A stretch of 64,000 nt of DNA, taken from assembly GCA_949316495.1 (NCBI GenBank), contig OX439000.1:55404220-55468219 (forward strand). The letters run 5' to 3'. The stretch's first letter is position 1, and the number at the start of each line of letters is the position of its first letter. Of this stretch, positions 47,474-59,295 are shown piece after piece. Source of the stretch: Amphiduros pacificus (Eukaryota > Annelida > Polychaeta > Phyllodocida > Hesionidae). The notes beneath the pieces were generated by a model, which made no database searches, was not told the origin of the DNA, and saw only the letters and a program-made list of their open reading frames with translations. The position numbers and the translations under genes were made by a program.

Positions 47474-49171
47474 CCTGTACTTTCTACGTACACATTATAT
47501 CATCATGCACTAACTGCAGATTTTGTGTGAATTGTGTAAAAATTGGACAAAGGCAGCTGTCAGATCCTGCATCTCTCGAATGCTGCCATATTGGAAATGC
47601 CCGGATGACAGGGGTGTGTCATGGAGGAATGGTATCCCCTCGAAAAGGATCAAAATGGTCCCAGACCAGCCCTGGCTTCCCACTGAATCCAGTGTAGTAA
47701 GAAATTGTGCATTAACACATATGAAATCAATGATGAATAAAGATGCAGGAGAAAGGAAAAAACATATTGCACCTATAAACAGATATATACAGTTTAGAAA
47801 ATATATGGTTCAAAGGTGTTTTAATTTGCAATTAAATAAACAGCAACAGATATTATTAGCTATAGATTCAGTGAAAAGTATGTAGTATTTAAATTGTAAA
47901 TCTTGACAATGAGCAAATATACTATAAAGTCCATACTAAAGTATCCAAAACCTCAAATTACTTTGTTCATACCTATGTTGGTAGGTGTATTATGGATCCA
48001 ACTATAGGATACATTAATGTTATATTCTTTAATTTGACATACTTATGAAAGAATGTATTTAAAAAAACATAATTATTTTAAAAATTTCATTTGAAAATTA
48101 CAAATGTGAATTTTATTCTAAATTAATCCCACATACAATGTCAAAATGGACTTCAAATCTCTTTTCAGAAATATAAAATTTTTGTGCATAAAAACTGAAG
48201 AAAGGGTGCTACAATTAGTGGTTTTTATTTAGAGACATTATGACAAGAAAATATGGCAACACAACTACCTCAATAATACCTGGGGACGAGTTAAATCAGT
48301 TTAACACTGAAATAGTATGCATGGATCCGAGGACACTGAGAAAAATATGATTTCAAGTCCATACTGCCTTTAGTTTGATATAGTTGAACTCATAGTGTAA
48401 AATGTAATATTTTTTTAATCCAATAATGAATTTGATGTATTTTCAAATCTACATGAAAAACCATTTTATAAATTCATCTCAAAAACACCAAACAGATGAT
48501 TCAAAATGACAAAGTATTACTTGTTAATTCATATCATTTATTACATCACATTTACATCCTTTCTCTTACATAAAAATATACAAAGGATACAAACTGGCAA
48601 AATCAATAAAAATTATGAATATTTAAGCTATTGCTTTCGAATGAAATATTCTTAATTTTATACAAATCATAGAGTGTCAATTAAAACTTTTGCTGATATC
48701 TTATTGATAAAATAAATTAGAATTGTTGTCTTTTACACAAGATAAGTATAGTTATTTGTAAAATAAAATGCACATAATTCATGAGTTTTGCTGATGAAAA
48801 GAAAATGAGTCATTAACAGTATTACTTTTGTATTGACCTTGAACACAGTCCACATTTATGCTAACAGAATTTATAAAGATATTGGATATTGGAAAAAAAT
48901 AATGTTCCTCACAAACTGGTTAGTTCCACTATATCCCAGTACTGATGAGCTAGCTGTCACATGCTTTACGTTTTCGCCAGAACTTTATCTTCTAAAGATT
49001 TAGACTTTTTTTTCACAAAGCATTCCAGTTTAATTGCTATTATTTATATTCAACAGCACACAAGTAAAATAATTTAGTTCGAAACTGTCAGTCTGATGAT
49101 GTGGCAATGCTGCCCTCTTGTGTCATTACACTGAACACAGGTCTATGACTAGTTATAATATACAGGAGATC
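47474..49171. other. Intergenic: zinc-finger 5' flank and HDAC1/2 3' flank
   Basis: The first 150 bases are relatively CpG-rich and should include the zinc-finger promoter. A plus-strand frame at 47523-47885 shows no family signature. The rest is AT-rich and featureless. Confidence 0.5.
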
Positions 49172-52100
49172 TTAATGTTCCATTTTCTCTTCAGTTGCTG
49201 CTGCCTCTTTATCTCCTGATCCATCCTTAGCCTGAGCGTCAGATTCTTTCTTCACAACATCATCCTTTGCCTCAGTCCTACAACAATTGCACAACTTTGT
49301 TAGTTCAATCTTCGACCAACCATATCTGGTAACATCTGATGTGTCTTTATGAAATTCCCACATATAGAATATACGCTTACTTTGACAAGTCTCCAGATTT
49401 GGCATCAGGTTCTTGTTTGACTTCTTTCTTCTCTTCATCCTCTTTCTTCTCCTCTTTTTTATCTGTTTCCTCCTTCTTCCTTCTCTTGGCACCATAGTTC
49501 TCCCGATGTCTACGTCCACCCTCTCCCTCATCTTCGGAATCTGAGAATTCCTCATCACAAGTGATGCGTTTATCACTGGCACGAACTAGGTGAAATAATT
49601 AAAAAAACATGGATGTATGTTTTGCAATATTTCAACAATTATGAGAAAGGAAAATGGTTTTATGCAATAGTTTGTTAAAGATGAGCAGTATTTATTTTAA
49701 TTGGATTATCATAATTTATTCCTTGAAAAAAAAAATTAAAATGTTTCTAATTTATAGGAATTTCCAAATCTTTTTATATCTTGAAATTAATACTCACTGG
49801 ATATTCGCTCATCTGGATTTTTAGCATCGTCTTCCTCACTGTCATCGTTCAGTGCATCTTCTGGAATGTCTGAAACAGAGCAATATTTTCATGCTTTAAA
49901 GAAGAAAAAACCACATTCAGAGCACTGAAGACCCTCAGCATCTTTGTCTGAAGGGCAACCTACCTACTTGGGTAATGCTTTATCATTTATACCAAGTTTA
50001 ATGTTCTTTTTTTAATTCAAAGTTGCAGAAATGTAGGTGGCCAATACTCCATAGACCAGTCATATAATAAACAAACCTTTGGCTTAAGTAAGCTGAGAGG
50101 TAAAACTAATAACCAAAAAATATTGACAAATCTTTGCAACTGAGTCAATGTCTTTACTTTTAACTAATATTATAGTGTATCAATGATATAGTAAATTCAA
50201 ATTACATTCTTTTATGATTGTAAGATCTTACCTTGCATCTGTACACCAGGGGCATGAGGCAACATACGCATGTTTTCAAATAATCTTGTTTTGATCTTGT
50301 CCATGTACTCAGGTGTGTTTTGATTAGCCATGTTGGAGGGTGAAATGTGAAGCTTGAAGTCTGGTCCATAATATTCAAAATAATCATTGTATGGCAACTC
50401 TGCAAACAGAAACAAGATATTTACAATCCACTGTTGTTTTTACCTGGAAATTGCAGCATAAATTCCACTCTTTGGTATAAAAGTTTTGATTTTTAAATCA
50501 GATTAACTTACCATTAGCAATGTCACAGCCAAGGGCAATGGAAGTTTCATAGGTCCAGCACCGGGCCACATTTCGGATAGTGTAACCTCCTCCGCCAAGC
50601 ATCAGTAGGGGCAGGTTATATTTCTTGATGAACTCAACACATTTGCCATGACCTGATAAATACAAGAGTTTATTTCTTACTAAATTGTATTTCCATGAAG
50701 ATAACACTCTTCTCATTATAGGCTTAAAGTCTATGAGCCCTTGAAAGAAACACAATAAGCAAAGTACAAACATTGCATGTTAGCTAAATACCTTTAAGCG
50801 TAAGGTTGAAACATCCAAGCCTGTCTCCAGACAGGGAGTCTGCACCACACTGAAGGACAATTGCACTTGGCTGATACATCTCCATTACCTTTGCTAAAAC
50901 AGGCTGGAAGATATGCTCATATGCCTCATCATCAATACCATCTCGCAGGGGGAAGTTCACTGCATAATATTTGCCCTTGCCAGCTCCGATGTCCTGAACA
51001 AAAAAAACAACAAAAAAAATCAAATTTCAAGGTCTAATTGATGGGCTCTTCTGGTGTTGGCTATACTAACAAATGTTAGATTAAAAGACCTAGGATTGTC
51101 ATTCTAGAATTTGATCCAATAACATTTCTTTTCAATTCTCCCTATCTGCTCTACCATATACGCTGCATTTTCAGAGCGCTGCGATCATATTTGACCCGAT
51201 TCTTTGCACACGGCACATCCGGGAACAGTGACGACAGCCTGTTTGGGACATTGTCGCCTCTGCCTTTCATCTTTCCATCCTTCTTTTTTTCGGTTTTACC
51301 TCCGTAATGTCGACATAAATTATGTAGATTGAAATATACTTATATAAAGATTACACAACAAACAAGCTTTAGCGCTGACATTAGCGTGTCAATGTACGAT
51401 GTCAGTCTGAAATTTCGCTCCCATCTTGAAGGCGGGGGGAAGTTTACAATGCAACATCTTTCCCGTCATGCATCGCTCTCTCGCACCAATTTCGTCATTT
51501 TTTCACGGACCAGCTAAAAAGCCGGGAGAGCAGATAGCGAGAATTAAAATATTCTAATCTGCACAAGACATACCCTGAGATCTCCTGTTCCAGGGAAGTA
51601 TTCTCCATATTTATGGAAGGAGACTGTCATCACACGGTCTGTTGTGTAGAAAGCTTCTTCTACTCCATCGCCATGATGAATATCAATGTCAATGTACAAC
51701 ACTCTTTGATGATATCTAAAATTATACACATTTTGTTGTACTGTTGTGCATGTACATGTACATCAACTATTCACCACCAAATCTTCATTTTCTTTGTCTT
51801 CATTTGTATTGTGCTCTTACTATTTTTTTTTCAGAACTGGCTTCTTCAATATTGTCAAAAACATAAAATTAATCTGTAATAAAATTGAAAATTTCATAAA
51901 TCTTTTAAAATCCTTCAACTTACTTGAGAAGTTCCAAAATTGCAAGTACGATATCATTCACGTAGCAGAATCCAGAGGCCTCAGACTTTTTAGCGTGATG
52001 AAGACCTCCCGCCCAGTTTACAGCAATATCAGTGGCTTGTTTGTTGAGTTTCACAGCAGCTGCAACTGACCCGCCAGTTGACAACTGACAAAACTCATAG

Positions 52101-55055
52101 AGACCATCAAACACTGGACAATCCTCCCCTACATTGACTACAAAAGAACAAAGACCATTCTTTGAATATTTTAACATCTTAGAGCCATAAATTGTGAAAT
52201 GGAATGAAACAGGGTATATTTCAAAACTAGGATAACTTGTTAATCTTGTTCTGCATTATATTTACTGGTGCAAAAATCTGAAAATTGAGACATCTGCTAA
52301 TGAAAACCATTATAAGTTATCACACTTACACCTCTGCATCTGTTTGTTGTATTCTGACATGTTATCAGGTCTGATGCTCCGTAAAAACTTGATATAATCA
52401 TCACTGTGAAATTTAGTCATCTCTTCCTGTGTTGCTTTGTGTGGTCTCTGTAAATTGACAAGCAAATATAAGTATGTCAGAAGGGAATCAACAGATAATT
52501 ACCATTTGTTAATATTTATCTTTCAAATCAGATGATTACCTCAATAAAAAAACAAAATAAATTAAATCACTTCTTACATAGATTTCCATTTTTCTGTAGA
52601 GTCCATAGTTAAGGAGAAGATTGTGTGTCATCCTTATCCTATGGGGCTTCATGGGATGACCTTGGCCATAGTAGTAGTTCCCAATATCCCCTACAAAAAA
52701 AATTCTGGGGTGAATCATACAAGAATACTGACATTGGCTGATTGAGGGTTGCCATTTCTTTCAGAATCATGAATGTCATTTTGAACTGATTAATCATTAT
52801 TTGAATAATTTTACTATTTGCATTAAATTTCATTTCAAGAAAAAGATGACTTGTATTGTTGACCCCAAACTTTGCTGTCCAACAATGATTCAGTCTAAGT
52901 AACACATGTCAAAGCCATGTCATTTGGTCAAACAATGATGGTTCAAGTTGACAGAATTATTTGTTTTACAGTGACCGACAACTGTCCGAAACCGGCAGTT
53001 GAAACTTGGACATTTTTAACACAGTCAAAATCAAGCAAACCTTGCCTGAACTAATTGCAATTGGGCTGAGTATTGTCTCTCACACGTTATCTCGTATTCC
53101 CACTGCTTTTCAAAATGTTATAAGTGTTTATTTCTTTTCACGGCACGAGTGATGTTGTCACTGTGAAATTATGTCAGAAGTGGTGACGTGACCAACATCA
53201 CCGTATAGCTCAATGTAAACTCAGACAATCTGCAGGTTTGCTAAAAGGGTCAATTTCCCAATTTTCTGTACATATTGAACAGGTATCATTTTTACTCCAC
53301 AGGCTTATAAAATGAATGATCTTCTATTGATGTGAACAGTTTTTACCCAGTTTTGAAAGGTAAATCGGGAGTGAAAAACATGAAAATGTCCGGATCTGGC
53401 TGCCGGTACCCAGCTTTACTAGGCCTCTTCAACATAGGCCTAGCGCCGACGCGATCAAATGTCGTACTATTTGGGCGCTCATTAATATTAATGGGCAAGA
53501 GATTCGAGTTACGTCATCGTATCGTGCACGTGCTGTCCTACTGAAAGGCTGTAAATATGTCATCGCATCGTGCTCGTGCATCTGGTTACATTCAAGGGGC
53601 GAGGCTTATGGAATGGGCCTATTTGAGCATATCTCATCGCATAAGCGGAGAGGGTGTTATATACTGAGCCCGATGCAAAGGAGAGTAGGCTGCCGGTCAC
53701 TGTACTTGAAAATATCAAAGAAAACTATTGATCCTTTATTATAACAAATAAAGCAAAATAGTCCTTGTTTATGAGATTACCATTATAACCATTTGATTAA
53801 GACAGTCTTCCTGATAACCGCCGGTCCAGACCGATATTTTTTGCCACGGTCCGGCACATTTTCCGCCGTAGTCGGACCTCATGTCCGACATGTATTTTTG
53901 TGAAAATTCTAACGTAAATACGAAGTGTCAGGGATCCATCATTGCACAATACATTAATATTTTAAATGCAAATGAATAGCGTCCGATCATTTTCGCGCCA
54001 AAAATACGAGCCTGTCCCCGTCACTTCCGGTTTTCATAATGACGACCTCGTGTCTTATATGCGTATTTAAGCATTGTTAAACTCGCATTTTCTCTGACTT
54101 GTGCATACTTTAAACTTATTAAATGAAGGCGGACTATTGCCGACACGTGTCAGAATATTTCTATGTGCAAAATAAAACAAAGATTTTAATTATATCGCCG
54201 TTTGGGAAGCTTGTACCTGGCTTGTTTACTTTTCACGATGATATTCTTTCTTTTTTTTACGGTCCGGTAAAAATGCTTTCGGTCTGGCAAAAATGTCAAC
54301 TTTGTCGGACCGAATGTCCGTTGAAGGTTTGGTGACTATCGGGAAGACTGTTAAGATCAAGCGTAAGTGTAAGATTAAGTGCAATAACACCATTGACAAA
54401 ATCAACCCATATTCTTTATTGTTCCAAAGGACTTCCATAGACAACAAAATACACTTTTGCAAAGCAAAGAAAGATTTTTCGAATTAAATCAATTTAGGTA
54501 CATTTATATATTGAAAAGAAGTAATTAATTGCATGATGGAACAAAAATGTACATTTTTGAAAACGAATGCAAACGATTTAGTGACAAAAAATATAATGAA
54601 AATCCGAAGCTTCCAAAACCGAAAAATGGCTTTCCATAGTGAGCGTCACATGTACTTTGTTTCGTTTGTTGACGAAAAGAAGCCCAATCGAGAAGTTTAT
54701 AAAAGTTGTATTTCGTGATAATTATAAAATATTTGACAATACCATTATCAAAAGACGATACTGATTTCAATTATACGTCAAAATACCACGTGAAAACATA
54801 TATTGCTTCATCAGACAGTGAATTGTTTGTTAATTTTTAGTCTTGTTGAGCTTGCGAGAAAATGCGCAACCGGCAAATTGTCCCACTCGCGATGATTTGG
54901 GCAAATCATTGTGAATACCTCAGTGAAAGTCACATAATTTGAACAAAATGTTCCTCATAAGTTTATAGCATTGAAACATAAACAATCAACAGGCATGATG
55001 ACTTACCATCGTAATAATAACACACTTTCTTCTTACTGTGTGGTTGAGTTGCCAT
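49172..55055 (-). CDS. HDAC1: Histone deacetylase, class I (HDAC1/2), complete, eleven exons
   Basis: Exons in coding order: 55055-55007, 52690-52578, 52447-52330, 52137-51924, 51715-51574, 50993-50792, 50652-50512, 50399-50232, 49869-49798, 49585-49381, 49277-49172. All phases join, giving 509 residues (human HDAC1 has 482). This is the zinc-dependent lysine deacetylase of the Sin3, NuRD and CoREST corepressor complexes. Visible signatures are [10 protein letters not shown] at the start, [10 protein letters not shown], the active-site [19 protein letters not shown], the zinc ligands in [15 protein letters not shown], the third ligand in the [11 protein letters not shown] segment, and [15 protein letters not shown] with the catalytic Tyr. 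The tail is charged: an acidic serine segment ([13 protein letters not shown]), probably a CK2-type site, then KR-rich and EK-rich blocks ending EEKMEH. No catalytic residue is missing. It could equally be called HDAC2, since invertebrates usually have one gene for both. Confidence 0.97.
51134..51545. mobile_element. MITE in HDAC1/2 intron 5
   Basis: The 22-base ends are inverted copies with two mismatches (AATTCTCCCTATCTGCTCT on the left; the right end reads AATTCTCGCTATCTGCTCT on the opposite strand). AATT at both tips may be the target duplication or part of the repeat. The element is 412 bp, non-coding and richer in CpG than its surroundings. Confidence 0.75.
52967..53704. mobile_element. 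MITE with TA ends in HDAC1/2 intron 1
   Basis: The tips are TACAGTGACCGACA and, on the opposite strand, TACAGTGACCGGCA. The flanking TA on both sides fits the Tc1/mariner group. The inverted ends are short (about 14 bp). The interior is non-coding and carries several CpG and CATCGTATCGTGC-like words. Confidence 0.65.
53802..54351. mobile_element. MITE with 4-bp target duplication in HDAC1/2 intron 1
   Basis: The tips are ACAGTCTTCCTGATAACC and, on the opposite strand, ACAGTCTTCCCGATAGTC. TAAG flanks both sides (53798-53801 and 54352-54355). Both subterminal zones are full of GTCCG/CGGAC words (for example ACGGTCCGG and GTCGGAC), probably transposase sites. It lies about 100 bp from the MITE at 52967-53704 in the same intron. 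Confidence 0.75.
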
Positions 55056-56930
55056 TTTGCTTTGCCGCGATGAAATCAAAGAACACAGATGCATAAATTA
55101 TGCAGATTAAGTAGGCCACGGAGCGATTGACGCGCCATCTGTAATAATAAACTCCTGTAATAGACCTACACCAGGGACACTGTGTTTGCAGAGAAGGGAT
55201 ATTCAAAATCTGAAAAGCTAAGATAGAGTGGAGATTGTGTGATCAACGCAATGTCAGTTCTCTTTTCTCTCATATACAACTAAAGGGATGAAAACTTAAA
55301 TCATAACTTTGGATGAGATCATTTTCATTCCATGTATGAAGTTATTAATTTTATGTTTGTGACCTTAAAATGTGGATATTTCTGATCTTTGTCATCATAT
55401 CCTTGAATTCAATGTTTTAAAACTTAACCTAGCCTTACATTGATTAATATTTCTGACCAAATATGAGAAAACTTCTATAAAAATCAGAAAAGCCTGTGAT
55501 CCAATTGAGGGAATTATGGAAATCAATAGTTTCCCATAGAATACTATAATCCTGTGCTCAGTGGGGGGTGACAATGTATTATGAGGAATTAAACAACAGG
55601 GGGTGCCAAACTTGTAAATTTCCAAGAGAATAATATAATGTTCAGGGTGTTCCACCACCCAATCACCATTTTATTCTTATCTCTCTTGGAACACAAATTT
55701 CAACTCCATGAAATAAATATTTCAAGGAAGCATAAGATAAGGATTACAGTTTCTAAAAATGCTATCTTAATATTGGATGGTTCATATACTTAAAATTTAG
55801 GATATACCTAACCATTTTTAATTGAATACATAAGATTGAGAGAAATGTGGTGCAAGAGCTTTCATGCCCCCAGTTTATATATATATAGTAACACTATATA
55901 TATAGACACATGGCTGAATCAAACATATTCTTATCATTTGGTTAGCAGACATCTCGTGCTTAAGGAGTGCCTGCATGTATTCAATGACATGAGAAAACTT
56001 TAAAGTAAGAAGGTTTTGAGATCAGCATACCCAAAGAACAATGATATCTAAAGTGTACCATGGGAAAATTGAATAAATTGATACTTTGTAGTAATTTCAC
56101 ATGGAGAGTAATATTGATGAATATCTTGCAATATTAATCATTTTTAACAGAAAGTGAAAACCAGTTCTGCCTTATCTAGCTCAAGGGTTGCAGAAATCCT
56201 GAGTGTTTCTCCATAGAGAACCACATTAGCTTCCAGCCTCTCACGGCATAAATTTGGTAAATTCAGAACAGTATTAAAACGCTTTCTAAAAATCTTTTCA
56301 CATCATGTTCCGACTAATGATATTTTAATTTTTTTAATTTTGATATTTTAGTGAAGGTTTACTTCCCCTTTAAGCGTCAGACATGGTGGGTTCCATATTA
56401 TTGTGTACCAGACAGACCTGTTTACATTAAATATGTTAAATTATAGAACACAATATATATCTAACTTCAGGTATAAAACTTTACATGATGATCCGTTGCT
56501 AATTCGTTCTTTCTTTTCATTGGATAAAACCTGACAGCCTCCTTGACAACTCAGTGATGTTTATTAGATTTCGTAAAAATCATCTTAAAAAATTGCCAAA
56601 AAATCTTAGCCTACTAAAAGAAAATAAGTCAGACCAGCAGTTGCATAGAAGATCAAAGTTGATGGACAGAATGACAGAAAAATCCCCCCACCCTGGATGC
56701 AGAAGTGTAGTGCAGCTAAAAACACAATGAAAATATATAAAAAATAAGGTGATGGCCTGGCCTAAATTCTTGACTACAAAAGCATAATAAATTGATCTAC
56801 AGGACATCATTACCTTTATCAGAAGTACATAACCAGATACATATAACAACCAAAAAACAAAAAAAAAAACAAAAAAAAACAAAAAAAAACAAAACAAAAA
56901 ACAAAAACAAAACAAATAAAAATACTACCT
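55056..56930. other. HDAC1/2 5' flank and intergenic DNA
   Basis: The HDAC1/2 promoter and 5' UTR must start here, but I see no clear TATA box. Around 56500-56720 are eroded words of the element family that follows (CCTCCTTGACAACTC, GATGGACAGAATGACAG). From 56858 an A-rich (CAAAAA)n stretch of about 60 bp leads into the next element. Confidence 0.4.
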
Positions 56931-56966
56931 GTCAGGACAAAATAAAAACATAACCCCATGGGTTGA

Positions 56967-58557
56967 TAGCTCTGCTGACTTGAATGAAAACACATGAACT
57001 GAGATAAAGTGCAACAAGCAACCAGGTTATGATTTTCTATACAAGATCCCAATTCAGTTTTGATGAGATATTCATTAATATTTTGTAAATCATTATCTTG
57101 TTACCAATACGATGTTTTGTGATTGTTTTAAAATCTAATAGCTATCACCTGAGAGCAATATAACTTTATTATTGCTCTCAGCTATCACTAAGTTGTCAAG
57201 GAGGCTGCCATTTTGAATAACATAGCCAATGAGAATCAAGATAACAAGTTGGGGCCAAATTTGATATGTAACATGCATTTTGATTGGTCAAAATCATCAT
57301 CTGCTCAAGTTTGCTCCACTTTTAATGGTTCAGATTTTGCATGCACGCAAATTTTGAATTCAAGGTCAATGTGTCAAGGTCAAAGATCACATGACTAAGA
57401 AATTATGACGAGGCACAGCTATGACCGAAGACATTTCTGTATACCAAGTTTTAATTTCCTCAGTGGTTGCTGAAATATGCTCCTTACAAAATTTGTGACC
57501 TCAAGGTCACTGCACTGGTGACATCACTAAGATTTGAAGGAATCTGAACCTTCACCTCAATATCTACCTCTGTATAAAACTTGAAACATATATTACTGGT
57601 AGTTTTGGAGAAGATTTTTTTTAAACATAGTGTTGATACATAACAGATATTTAGTATCTCCAGTTCATCGTTCACATTAATACAAATGTCAAGGTCACAG
57701 TATCAAGTCCAAAGGTCAAATCTGTATAGAATGTATAAGGTGTTCAAAAGAGTGTTGATATATTGCAGATATGAACTAGTTTTTATTCACTTTTAATGCT
57801 TGAAATGTTGCATGTTCACAAATGTTTAATTCAAGGTCAATGTGTCAAGGTAAAAGGTCACATGACTAAGAAATTATGACGAGGCACAGCTATGACCTAA
57901 GACATTTCTGTATACCAAGTTTTAATTTCTTCTTATAAGTGGCTGCTGAGATATGCTCCTTACAAAATTTGTGACATCAAGGTCACTGCACTAAGGTCAA
58001 TGGTGACATCACTGAGAATTGAAGGAATCTGAATCTTCAACTCTCTATCTACCTCTGTATTAAATATGAAACAAATATTACTGATAGTTTTGGAGGAGAA
58101 GATTTTTAAACAGAGTGTTAGTATATAACAGATATGAAGTGTTTTTTATTCACTTCTGATGGTTGTGATGTGGCATGTTCATAAAGTTTGAATTCAAGGT
58201 CAATGTGTCAAGGTCAAAGGTCACATGACTAAAATTATATGACAAGGCACAGCTTTAACATAAGACATTTCTGCATACCAAGTTTTAATATCCTGTAATA
58301 AGTGGTTGCTGAGATATGCTCAGTACAAAATTTATGACCTCAAGGTCACTGCACTAAGGTCAATGGTGACATCACAAAGATTTGAAGGAATCTGAATCTT
58401 CACCTATATATCTACCTCTATATAAAATATGAAAGATATAGTACTGGTAGTTTTGGAGAAGAAGATTTTTAAAGAAATGTTGACAGACGGACGGACAGAC
58501 AGACGGACAGACATTTCCCCCCTCCTAAAGCTCTGCGAGCTAGTCTCAGCAGAGCTA
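56967..58557 (+). repeat. Element A: composite repeat with AGGTCA-rich tandem units (3 units)
   Basis: The order is: head (CATGGGTTGATAGCTCTGCT; conserved from about 56950), a block with GCCAATGAGAATCAAGATAA, three tandem units starting near 57363, 57832 and 58196, then a (GACG/GACA)n tract and the tail TCTCAGCAGAGCTA. TAGCTCTGCTGA (56967) and TCAGCAGAGCTA (ending 58557) are inverted copies near the two ends, which suggests a non-autonomous DNA element. The third unit has a perfect AGGTCAAAGGTCA. There is no coding capacity. It carries the micro-insertion at 57149. Confidence 0.8.
57149..57181. mobile_element. 33-bp palindromic micro-insertion, copy 3, with an empty site known
   Basis: It starts CTGAGAGCAATA and ends TATTGCTCTCAG, with a 9-base AT core. 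CTATCAC flanks both sides (57142-57148 and 57182-57188). The sister element B has a single uninterrupted CTATCAC at 60136-60142 in the same context (AGCTATCACTAAGTTG), so this 33-mer plus 7 bases is an insertion. Confidence 0.85.
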
Positions 58558-59295
58558 AAAAGCTGTCAAATAATTACATGGAATATTTTGAGCTGGCTGC
58601 AACACCAGCATTTCTATTTGGATGATGCCAGATATACTGAATTATGGCATTTCTATACTTACAAGTAAAAAGGACAATTCATACTTCATAACACAAAGAC
58701 TTCCTATGTGTTAATTTGTAAAATAGGGATGACACAATTTCTTGACTATTTCTCTCAAATGTAGAATTATGAATTTTGTAAATTTTACATAAATAAGGAA
58801 AACTTGATAGGCATTTCAATATTTTCAATTATTTATTTTATTGATAACATATTATATACAAATGCATTTAATAATCAATTGGAACAAACTTAAATTAACT
58901 AAGGGACGTTTAATATTTCCAAAATATGAACTGACCCCTTCATATTGTTTTCAATTATTTCAGATATCTTAAAACAAATGTTTCCAAACATTACAATATA
59001 CAATAAATTATATCATGATCTCAGTTATGTGATTACTTTAAATTTAATCACTTAATTCTTAGTGTGTCAGTTTTAAGCATGTACAACAGTCAAATTATTA
59101 TCCGCTAAATCACATCATATTAAAAAGTATTATATTTAGTATTTATTGTTGTTTGATTTGACTTTTCATTTCAGGTATTAAAATGTTATAAATGAATACT
59201 TACATTGCATATTACTAATATTTTGTCTCACAAAACAGCTATTAATAAAATACTATCACAGATTAATGGTAACATTCAGATTTATGAATATTTCT
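58558..59295. other. AT-rich intergenic DNA between element A and the last gene
   Basis: It should contain the 3' UTR of the minus-strand gene ending at 59296. No other feature was seen. Confidence 0.5.

Noticed and set aside
47523-47885. Plus-strand frame of 120 codons next to the zinc-finger start
   Set aside because: No ATG-led start at its beginning, no splice partners and no family signature; it lies in the divergent 5' flank.
55865-55905. TATA-rich palindromic stretch upstream of HDAC1/2
   Set aside because: It is a simple TA microsatellite about 800 bp from the ATG, too far away and too degenerate to call a promoter.
58429-58668. Frames containing the TDGRTDRRTD repeat, also at 62569
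   Set aside because: They translate the (GACG/GACA)n tract of a non-coding repeat element.
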